From Vitellaria paradoxa (Eukaryota > Streptophyta > Magnoliopsida > Ericales > Sapotaceae), in contig CM034236.1 of NCBI GenBank assembly GCA_019916065.1, positions 21,469,508-21,533,507 of the forward strand: a stretch of DNA of 64,000 nt. Direction: 5' to 3'. How positions within the stretch are numbered: the stretch's first letter is position 1; the number at the start of each line of letters is the position of its first letter. Positions 1-11,995 of this stretch are shown piece by piece. The translations under genes and the position numbers were made by a program. The notes under the pieces were generated by a model, which saw only the letters and a list, made by a program, of their open reading frames with translations, did not search any database and was not told the DNA's origin.

Positions 1-3000
1 AGGCCATCAATGTCATCCACAACCTAAGCAATCTGAAATCGAGATTTGTAAGGCCTTCAGTGCCATCCCACTACCCTAGGAATCTGAAATAGAGATTTCC
101 AAGACATTTAATGCCATCCTACAACCCTGAGAATCTGAAATAAAGATTCCTAAAGCTTTCAATGCTTTCCAAAAAACCCTAGAAATCGGAAATAGAGATT
201 CCTGAAGCTAGCAATGCCATCATGCAACCCTACAAATCTGAAATAGAGATTCCTAAAACCTTTAACGCTTTCCAAAAAACTTAGGAATCAAAAATTGAGA
301 TTCCTATAACCTTCAATGCCATCAGACAACCCTAGTAATATGAAATAAAGATTCGTAAGGCCTCCAATACCATTCCACAACCCTATAAATCTGAAATAGA
401 GACTCCTAAGGCCTTCAATGCCACATAACCTAAGGAATCCGAAAAAGAAAATTCGTAAGGCCTTCAACGCTTTCCGACAACCCCACGAATTTGAAACATA
501 GATTTCTAAGACATTCAATACGTTCCTACGACCCTCTGAATCTAAAATAGAGATTCCTAAGGCCTCCAACACTTTCCCAAAACCTTAAAAAATTGAAATA
601 AAGATTTCTAAGGCCTTCAATGTCATCCCAAAACCCTAGAAATCTAAAATAAAGATTCGTTAGGCCTTCAAGGCCATCCCACAACCATAGGAATCTAAAA
701 CAGAGATTCCTAAGGCCTTCAATGCCATACAACCCAGGAATCTGAAAAGCAGATTCCTAAGGGCTTCAATGCTTTCTTGCAACCCTAAGAACCTAAAATA
801 GATACTCTAAAGGCATTCAATGACATCTTACAACCTTATGACTCTGAAATAAGGATTCCTATGGGCTTGAATGCTTTCCTAAAATCCTAGGAATCTAAAA
901 TAGAGATTCTTAAGACATTCAATATCATCCCACAACCATAGAAACATGAAATAGAGATTCGTAAGGCCTTCAACGCCATCCCAAAACCTAAAGAGTCTGA
1001 AACAGAGATTCCTAAGGCCTTCAATGCCATCTCACAGCCCTAGGAATCTGAAAAAGAGATTCCTAAGATATTCAATGCCATCTTACAACTCTATGAATCT
1101 GAAATAGAGATTCCTATGGCATTCAATGCCATCCCACAACCTTAGGGACATGAAATAGAGATATGGCCTTCAATGCCACTCTCAAATCCTAGAAATCTGA
1201 AATAGAGATTCCTAAGGCCATCAATGCCATGCCAAAACCATAGGAATCTAAAATCGAGACTCCTAAGGCCTTCAATGCCATCCTATGAAATAGAGACTCC
1301 CAAGGCCTTCAATGCTTTCCAAAACCTTAGAAATCTGAAATAGAGATTTCTATGACCTTCAATACCATCTCGCAACTATAGTAATCTGAAATAGAGATTC
1401 CTAAGGCCTTCAATGCCATACCACAACCTTAGGAATGTAAAATAAAGATTCCTATGTCCGTTAATGCTTTCCCAAAACCTTAGGAATCTGAAATAGAGAT
1501 TCCTAAGGGCATCAATACCATCCCCACAACCTTAGAAGTTCGTAAGGCCCTCAATGCCATCCCACAACCCTAGGAATCTGTCATAGAGATTCCTCAGGCC
1601 TTCAATGATTTCCTACAGCTGTGGGAATCTAAAATAGACATTTCTAAGGTCTTCGATGCTTTCCTATAACCCAAGTAACCTAAAATAGAGATGCCTAAGG
1701 TCTTCAATGCCATCTACAATCATATAAATCTGAAATAGAGATTCTTAAGATCTTCAATTCCATCCCACATCCTTAGGAACTTTAAATAGATATTCTGAAA
1801 ACCTTCAATGCTGTCCATAACCACAGCAATCTGAAATAGAGAATCCCCCGTCTTTCAATGCCATTCCAAAACCCTAGGAATCTGAAATAGAGATTTCTAA
1901 TGCCTTCTGTGACATCCCACAACCCTACGAATCTAAAAAATAAATTTCTAAGGCCTTCAACACTTTCCTGCAACCCTAGGAATCTGAAATAGAGACTCCT
2001 AAGGCATTCAAAGCCATCCTATCCTACAACCCTATAAATCTAAAATAGAGATTCCAAAGCCCTTCAATGCTTTCCTAAAATCTTAGGAATCTGAAAAAGA
2101 GATTTCTAAGGTCTTCAACAATATCCGACAACCCTAAAAATCTGAAATAGAGATTCGTAAGGCCTTCAATGCCATCTCACAATTCTAGGAATATAAAATA
2201 GATAATCCTAAGGCCTTCAATCTCATCCAACCCTAGGAATCTAAAAAAGAGATTCCTAAGGCATTCAACGCCATCCTACAACCTATGAATCTAAAACATA
2301 GATTCCTAAGGCATTCCATACATTCCCAAAATCCTAAGAATCTAAAATAGAGATTCCGACGACCTTCAAAGCCATCCCACAACCCTACGAATCCAAAATA
2401 GAGATTCCTAAGGCATTTAATGCCAGCGTACAACCCTACAAATCTGAAATATAAATTTCTAGTGCCTTCAATGTTTTCCCAGAACCTTAGAAATTTAAAA
2501 TAGAAGGACTCAATGCCATTCTGGAAATCTGAAATAGAGATTCGTAAGGTCTTCAATGCCATCCCACAGCTCTAGGAATCTGAAATAGAGATCCCCAAGG
2601 CCTTTTGTGCCATAAAACCCTAGAAATCTATAAAAGAGATTCCTAAGGCCTTCAACGCTTTCCTACAACCCTAGGAATCTAAAATAGAGACTCCTAAAAC
2701 ATTTCAATGCCATCTTATATCCCTAGAAATTGGAAATAAAAATTCCTAAGGCCTTCAATGCTTTACGGCAACCCTGGGAATTTGAAATAGAGCTTTCTGA
2801 GGCCTTTAATGCCATCCTACAATCCTATGAATCCGAAATAAAAATTCCTAAGACCTTTAATGCCATCCTAAAACTCTAGGAATCTAAAATAGAGATTTTT
2901 AAGGCCTTCAAAGCTTTCACATAATCCTAGGAACTTGAAATATAGTTTCCTAAGGGCTTCAGTGTCATCCTACAATCCTAAGAATCTAAAATGGAGACTC

Positions 3001-6000
3001 CAAAGGCCTCCAACTTTTTCCCACAACCTTAGCAACTTGAAATAGAGATTCTTAAAACCTTCAATCTTAGAAATCTGAAATAGAGATTACAAAGACTTCA
3101 ATCCTTTCCCACAACATTAGGAACATGAAATAGAGTTACATAAGTCCTTCAGTGCCATCCTATAACCGTAGGAATCTAAAATAGAAATTCCTAAGGCCTT
3201 CAATACTTTCCCACAATCCTAAGAACCTGAAACAAAGATTCCTATGCCCCTCACTGGCACCCTACAACTATAAAAATTTAAGGTACAGATTCCTATGGCC
3301 TTCAATGCCATCTTACAACCCTAGGAATCTAAAATAGAGGTTCTTAAGGCCTTTAATGTTTTCCCACAACCCTAGCACCTTAAAATAGGGATTTCTAAGG
3401 CCTTCAATGCCATCCTGCAACACTAGGCATCTGAAATAGAGATTCCTAAGGCATTCAATACTTTCCCAAAACCTTAGGAATCGGAAATACATATTTTTAA
3501 GACCTTTAATGCCATCCCAAAACCTTAGAAACTAGAAATAAAGATTCCAAATGTCTTTAATGCCATTCCACAACCCTAGGAACATGAAATAAAGATTCTT
3601 AAGGTCTTTAATGCCATCTCATAACCTGAGGAATCTAAAAATTGAAATTCCAAAGACATTAAATGCTTTCCCAAAACCATATGAATCTGAAATAGATATC
3701 CCTAATGCCTTCAGTGCCATCCCACAACCTTATGAATCTAAAAAATAGATTCCTAAGGCCATCAACGCTTTCCTGCAACCCTATGAATCTGAAATGGAGA
3801 TTCCTACGGCATTCAATGCCATCCCACAACTATAGAAATCTGAATAATAGAGATTGCTATGGCCTTAAATGTATTCCCATAGCCCTGGGAAATTGAAATA
3901 GAGATTCATAAGGCCTTCAACACTACCCAACAACCCTAGTTATCTAAAATAGAGATTACTAAGACCTTCAATCGTTTCCCACTACACTCTGACACGAAAT
4001 AGAGTTTCCTAAGGCCTTCAGTGCCATCCTGCAACCCTAGGAATCTGAAATAGAGATTTCTAAGGCCATCAATGCATTTCCACAAATCTAGGAACTTGAA
4101 ATAGAGATTCCCCAGGCCTTCGCTGCCATCCTACAATTGTACGAATCTAAAATAAAGATTCTTAAAGCCTTCAATGCCATCCTACAACCCTAGGAATTAG
4201 AAATAGAGATTCATAAGGCATTCAATGCTATTCCACATCCTTAGAAATACGAAATTCAAATTCTTAAGGCCTTCAATCCTTTCCCACAACCCTCGGAACC
4301 GGATATAGAGATTCCTAAGGCCTTCAATGCTGTTTTAAAACCCAAGGAATCTAAACTAGAGATCCCTACAGCTTTCAATGCATTCAACCGTAGGAATTTG
4401 AACTAGAGACTTCTAAGGTTTTGATGTTTTCCTGCAACCCTAGTAACCAAAAATAGAGATTCCTAAAGCCTTCAGTGCCATCCTATAACCTTAGGAATCT
4501 GAAATAAAGATTCCTAAGATCTTCAATGCTTTCCCACAACCCTAGGAACGTGGAATAGAATTTTCTAAGGCCCTCAGTGCCATCGTACAACCCTAAGAAT
4601 CTGAAATAGAGATTTTTAAAACCTTTAATGCTTTCCCACAACCCTAGAAACTTGAAATTCCTAAGGCCTTCACTGCCATCCTACAGCCGTAGGAATCTAA
4701 AATAGAGATTCCGAAGGCCTTCAATGTCATCCTCCAACCCTAGAAATCTGAAATAAAGATTCTTAAGACCTTCAATTCCTTCCGACAACCCTAGGACCAT
4801 GAAATAGAGATTCCTAAAGCCTTCAATTCCATCCTACAACCCTAAAAATCTGAAATAAAGATTCCTAAAGCCTTCAATGTCATCCCACAATCTTAGGGAT
4901 CTGAAATATAGATTCCTAGGACATTCAATGCCATCCCACAACCCTATGAATCTAAAATAGAGATTCCTAGGACATTTAATGCCATCCCACAACCCTAGAA
5001 ATCCGAAATTGAGATTCATAAGCCTCCAATGCCATCCCACAGCCCGAGGAATCAGAAATAAAGATTTCCAAGGCATTCAGTTCCATCTTACAATCCTAGG
5101 AATTTGAAATAGAGATTCCTAAGGCCTTCAATGCTCTACTAAAACCCTAGGAATTTGAAATAGAGATTTCTAAAGCATTCAATGCCATCATACAACCCTA
5201 TAAATCCAAAATAAAGATACCTAAGGCCTACAATGCTTTCCAAAGCCTTAGGAATCTGAAATAGAGATTCCCAATACCGTCAATACCATCTCACAACTCT
5301 AGTAATCTGAAATAGAGATTCGTAAGACTTTCAATGCCATCCCATAGCCCCAGGAATCTGAAATAGAGATTCCTAAGGCCTTCAATGCTATACAACCCTA
5401 GGTATCTGAAAAAGAGATTCATAAGGCCTTTAGCACCTTCCTGCAACCCTAGAAATCTAAAATGGAGATTTCTCAAACATTCAATGCGATCCTACAACCC
5501 TACGAATCTGAAGTAGAGAATCCAAAGGCCTCTAGTGCTTTCCTAAAACCCTAGGAATCCAAAATTGAGATTCCTATGGCCTTCAATGCCATCCCATAAC
5601 CCTGGAAATTTGAAATAAAGATTCGTAAGGCCTTCAATGCCATCTCGCAGCTCTAAAAATCTGAGATAGAGATTTCCAAGGCCATCAATGCCATACAACC
5701 TAGGAATCTAAAAAAGAGATTTCTAGGGCTTTCAACGCTTTCTTGCAACCCCAGGAATGTCAAATAAAGATTCTTATACAAGCCTATAACTCTGAAATAG
5801 AGATTTCTATGACCTTTAATACTTTCCCAAAGCCCTAGAAATATAAAATAGAGATTCCGAAGGCCATCAATGCCATCCCACAACCTTAGAAATCTGAAAT
5901 AGATATTCACACGGCTTTCAATGTCACACGACAAGCCTAGGAATCTATAATAGAGAATGCTTAGGCCTTCAATGCTTTCCTACAACCCTAGGAACTTGAA

Positions 6001-9000
6001 ATAGAGATTCGTAAGACCTTCAATGCCATCTTACAACCCTGGAAATCAGAAATAAAAACTCTTAGGGCCTCCAATGCCATCCCACATCCTTACAAATTTG
6101 AAATAGAGAATCCTATGACCTTTATTGCCATCTCACAACCCCAAGAATTTCAAATAGAGAATCCTACGACCTTCAATGCTTTCTCACAATCCTGGGAACT
6201 TGAAATAGAGATTCTTAAAGTTTTCAATGCCATCCTAAACCCTTAGGAATCTGACATAGAGATACCTAAGACCTTCAATGCTATCCCACAACCTTAGAAC
6301 ATGAAATAGAGATTACTAAGACCTTCAATACCACCCATAACCTTGGAAATCTAAAATAGAGATTTCTACGTCCTTCAATGCCATTCCAAAACCCTGGGAA
6401 TCTAAAATAGAGATTCCCGATACCTTCAATACCATCCCATAACCTTACAAATCTGAAAAATAGAATCCTAAGGCTTTCAACGCTTTCCTGTAACCCTAAT
6501 CTAAAATAGAGATTCCTATGGCATTCAATGCCGTCCAACAACCCTATGAATCTGATATAGAGATTCCTAAGCCCTTCAACGCTTTCCCAAAAACCTTACG
6601 AATTAGAAAATGAGATCTTTAAGGTCTTCAATGCCATCTGACAACTCTAGAAATCTAAAATAGAGATTCGTAAGGCCTTCAAGGCCGTCCCACAACCCTA
6701 GAAATCTAAAATAAAGATTCACAAGGCCTTCAATCTCAAACAACATTACGATTTTGAAAAGAGATTCCTAAGGCAATCAATGGTACACTACAACCCTATG
6801 AATCTGAAATAGAGATTCCTAAGGCATTCGATACTTTCCCAAAACCATAGTAATTTGAAATAGAGATTCCTAAGGCCTTCAAAGCCATCTCACAACCCTA
6901 CGAATCCAAAATAGAGATTCCTAAGGCATTCAAATGCCAATGTACAACCATATGAATCTAAAATAGAGATTCCTCAAGCCTTCAATGCTTTCCTAAAACC
7001 TTAGGAATCTGAAATTGAGATTACTATGCCATCCCGCGACCCGGGAAATCTGAAATAGAGATTCGTTAGGCCTTCAATGCCATCCCACAACCCTAGGAAT
7101 TTGAAATAAGATTCCTAATGCCATCAATGTCAAACAACCCAAGTAATCTGGAAAAGAGATTCCTAAGGCCTTCAACGCTTTCCTGCAATCCTAGAAATCT
7201 AAAATAGAGATTCCTAAGGCATTCAATACCATCCTAGAACCCTATGAATCTGAAATAGAGATTCGTAAGGATTCAATGCTTTACCACAGCCCTAGGAATC
7301 TAAAATACAGATTCCTAAACCCTTCAATGCTTTCCCACAACCCAAAGAACTTGAAATAGAAATTCCTAAAACCTTCAATGCCATCCTAAAAAACTAGGAA
7401 TATAAAATAGAGATTCCCAAGGCCTTCAATGCTTACCTACAACCGTATAAATCTGAAACAGAGATTCCTAAGGCCTTCGATACTTTCCTGCAATACTTGC
7501 AACTTGAAATGGAGATTCCTATGACCTTCAATGCCATTCCACATCCCCAAGAATCTAAAAAAAAGATTCCTAAGGTCTTCGATACTTTCCTACAACCTCA
7601 GTAACCAAAAATGGAGATTCCTATGACCTTCATTGCCATCCCACAATCCTAGGAATCTGAAAAAGAGATTCCTTATATCTTCAATGCTGGCAACCTTAAG
7701 AACTTGAAATACAAATTCCGAAGGCCTTTAGTCCCATCCCACAACCCTAGGAATATCAAATAGAGATTCATAAGGCCTTCAATGCCATCCCACAACCCTA
7801 AGAATCTGAAATTGAGATTCCTAAGGCCTTCAATACTTTCCCACAACCATAGGAACTTGAAACAAAGATTCCTAAGCCTTCAATGCCATCCTAAAACTCT
7901 GGGAATCTGAAATAAAGATTCTTAGGACTTTCAATGCTTTCCTACAACTGTACAAATATGAAATAGAAATTCCTAAGTTTTTGATGCTTTCCTATAACCT
8001 TAGTAACATGATATTGAGATTCCTAAGGCCTTCAACGCTTTTCTACAATCCCAGGAATCCAAAATAGAGATTCCTCAGGCATTCAATGCCATCCTACAAC
8101 CCTATGAATTTAAAATAGAGATTCTTAAAACCTTCAATGCCATCCTAAAAACCTATGAATTTGAAATAGAAACTCCTAAGACCTCTAATGTTTTACTACA
8201 ACAATAGGAATCTAAAATAAAGATTACTAAGGCCTTCGATACTTTCCTTCAACCCTAATAACCTGAAATAGAGATTCCTAAGACCTTCAATGCCATCCCA
8301 CAACCCTAAGAATCTGAAATGGAGATTTCTAAGGCCTTCAAAACTTTCCCACAACCCTAGGAACTTAAAATAGAGATTCATAAGGCCTTCAATGCCATCC
8401 TACAACCCTAGGAATCTGAAATAAAAATTTCTAAGGCCTTCAATGCCATCCCAAAGCCCTAGGAATCTGAAATCGAGTTTCCTAAGGCATTAAATGCTTT
8501 TCCAAAACCCTAGCAATCTGAAATAAAGATTCTTAATGACTTTAATGCCATCCAACAACCCGACAAATCTGAAAAATAGATTCTTAAGGCCGTCAACACT
8601 TTCTTGCAACCCTAAGATCTGAAATACAGATCCCTAAGGAATTCAATGCCACCCTATAATCCTATAAATCAAAAATAGAGATTCGTAAAGCCTTCAATAC
8701 TACCCCACAACCCTAGGAGTCTGAAATAGAGATTCCTAAGACCTTCAATCTCATACAACCTTAGAAATCTGAAAAAGATACTCCTAAGGCCTTCAACACC
8801 TTCCTGCAACCCTAGGAATCTAAAATAGAGATTTCTAAGGCCTTCAATGCTTTGCCACAAAACTAGGAACTAAAAATAGAGATTCCCAAGGCTTTCAATG
8901 CCATCTTAAAACCCAAGAAATCTGAAACAGAGATTCCTAAGGCCTTTAATACTTTTCTACAACCGTAAGAATCTGAACTAGAGATTTCAATGTTCTTAGA

Positions 9001-9300
9001 TGCTTCCCTACAACTTTAGTAACCTGAAATAAAGATTCCTAAGGCTTTCAATGCCATCAAACAACCCTAGAAATCTAAAATAGAGATTCCAAAGACCTTC
9101 AAAGCTTTCCCAAAACCCTAGAAACTTAAAACAGAGATTCCCAAGACTTTCAGTGCCATCCTGCAACCCTAGAAATTTGAAATAGAGATTCCTAAGACCT
9201 TCAATTTTTCCCATAATCCTAGAAACCTAAAATAGAGATTCTTAAAACCTTCAATGCCATCCTACAACCCTGAGAATCTAAAATGGAGTTTCCTAAGGCC

Positions 9301-11995
9301 TTCAATGCGACGTAAAAACCATAGGAATCTGAAATAGAGATTCCTACGACCTTCAATGCCATCCCACAACCCTATGAATCTGAAATAGAAACTCCTAAGC
9401 CCTTTAATACTTTCCTACAACTCTAGAAACCTTAAATAGAGATTCCAAAGGCCTTCAACGCCATCCTACAACCCTAGCAATCTGAAATAGAGATTCCCAA
9501 GTCTTTCAATGTCTTCCCATAACCCTAAGAACCTGAAACAGAGATTCCTAAGACTTTTGATTTTATCCTACAGCCACAACAATCTGAAATAGAAATTCCT
9601 AAGACCTTCAATGCGTTTATAAAACCTAAGAGTCCGAAATAGAGATTCCTACGGGCTTCAATGTTTTCCGACAACCCCAGGAATCTGAAATAAAGATTTT
9701 CAAATCCTTCAATGCCATCCATATAACCCTACAAATCTAAAATCGAGATTTCGAAGACACTAAATACTTTCCCAAAACCTTAGGAATCTGAAATAGAGAT
9801 ACAAAATGCCTTCAATGTCATCCCATACCCATACGAATCTGAAAAATCGATTTCTAAGGCCTTCAACATTTCCTGCAACCCTATGAGTCTGAAATAGATA
9901 TTAACTCAGGCATTCAATGCCATCCTACAATCGTATGGATCTGGAATAGAGATTTCTAAGCCCTTTAATGCCATCCTAAAACCCTAAAAATCTGAAATGG
10001 AGATTCCTAACGCCTTCGATTCTTTCCTACAATCCAAAGAATCTGAAATAGAGATTCTTAAGGCATTCGACACTTTCTACAACCCTAGTAACTTGAGATA
10101 GAGATTCCAAAGATTTTCAATGCCATCCCACAACCATAGTAATCTGAAATAGAGATTACTAACGCCTTCAATACATTCCTGTAACCCTAGTACTTGAAAT
10201 ACAGATTCCTAAGACCCTTAGCGCCATCCTACAACCTTAGGGGAATCTAAAATAGAGATTTTTCAGACAGTTTGTGCCATCCTACAACCCTAGGAATCTA
10301 AAATAGAGATTTTCAAGGCTTTCAATGTTTTTCTTATAGCCCTCTAAACCTAAAATAGCAATGCCAAAGGCTTCAATGCCATCCTACAACCTTAGGAATC
10401 TGAAATAGAGATTCCTAAGACTTTCAATATTTTTCTAAAACCCTAGGAATCAGAAATAGAGATTCCTAAGATCTTCAATTTTCCCCATAATCCTAGGAAC
10501 CTGAGATTAAGATTTCCAAAACGTTCAATGCCATCCTACAACCCTAGGAATCTAAAATGGAGATTCCTAAGGCCTTCAATGCGACGTAAAAACCACAGGA
10601 ATCTGAAATAGAGATTCCTACGGCCTTCAATGCCATCCCACAGCCCGATAAACCCGAAATAGAAACTCCTAAGGCCTTTAATGCTTTCCTACAACTCTAG
10701 AAACTTGAAATAGAGATTCCAAAGGCCTTCAACGCCATCCTACAATCCCAGAAATCTGAAATATTGATTCCAAAGCTTTCAATGTCTTCCCACAACCCTA
10801 AGAACCTGAAATAGAGATTCCTAAGACTTTTGATTTCATCCTACAGCCACAGCAATCCGAAATAGAAATTCTTAAGGCCTTCAATGCGTTTATAAAACCT
10901 AGGAATCCGAAATAGAGATTCCTACGGCCTTCAATGTTTTCCTACAACCCTAGGAATCTGAAATAAAGATTTTTCCATGTCCTTCAATGCCATCCATATA
11001 ACCCTACGATTCTAAAATCGAGATTCCGAAGGCACTAAATGTTTTCCCAAAACCTTAGGAATCTGAAATAGAGATGCAAAATGCCTTCAATGTCATCCCA
11101 TACGCATACGAATCTGAAAAATCGATTTCTAAGGCCTTCAACACTTTCCTGCAACCCTGTGAATCTGAAATAGATATTACTCAGGCATTCAATGCCATCC
11201 TACAATCGTATGGATCTGGAATAGAGATTTCTAAGGCCTTTAATGCCAGCCTAAACCCCTAAGAATCTGAAACGGAGATTCCTAAGGCCTTTAATGCCAT
11301 CCTAAAACCCTAAGAATCTGAAATGCAGATTCCCAATGCCTTCGATGCCTCCCTACAACCCAAGGAATCTGAAATAGAGATTCTTAAGGCATTCGACACT
11401 TTCCTACAACCCTAGTAACTTAAGTTAGAGATTCCAAAGATTTTCAATGCCAGCCCACAATCATAGTAATCTGAAATAGAGATTCCTAACGCCTTCAATA
11501 CATTCCTGTAAGCCTAGCACTTGAAATACAGATTCCCAAGATGCTTAGCGCCATCGTACAACCTCAGGGAGATCTAAAATAGAGATTTTTCAGGCAGTCT
11601 GTGCCATCCTACAACACTAGGAATCTGATATAGAGATTGTTAAGGCCTTCAATGTTTTCTTATAGCCCTCTAAACATGAAATAGCAATTCCAAAGGCTTC
11701 ATTGCCACCTTACAACCTTAGAAATCTGAAATAGAGATTCCTAAGACTTTCAATACTTTTCTAAAACCCTAGGAATCAGAAATAGAGATTCCTAAGGCCT
11801 TCAATTTTTCCCATGATCCTAAGAACCTGAAATAAAGATTCTTAAAACTTTCAATGCCATCCTACAACCCAGGGCATCTAAAATGGTGATTCCTAAGGCC
11901 TTCAATGCGACGTAAAAACCATAGGATTCTGAAATAGAGATTCCTACGGCCTTCAATGCCATCCCACAGACCTATGAATCTGAAATAGAAACTCC
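9301..11995 (+). repeat. Higher-order repeat, forward arm (25-26 monomers per unit)
   Basis: Distinctive variant monomers recur at long range. The block TTCAATGCGACGTAAAAACC begins at 9301, 10575 and 11901, giving spacings of 1274 and 1326 bp, that is 25 and 26 monomers. The neighbouring variants recur in the same order: a monomer with a 'gcgtttataaaacc' block, one with 'atccatataaccctac', one with 'gaaaaatcgatttctaag', and one with 'cagacagtttgtgccatcc'. Units look far more alike to each other than adjacent monomers do, which is the signature of segmental amplification by unequal exchange on top of the older monomeric array. Confidence 0.9.

Noticed and set aside
288..9722. Many 60-110-codon minus-strand open frames in the 51-bp array
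   Set aside because: They are the periodic open frame of the satellite, ended by random stops. No start context, no conservation outside the repeat and no continuous gene.
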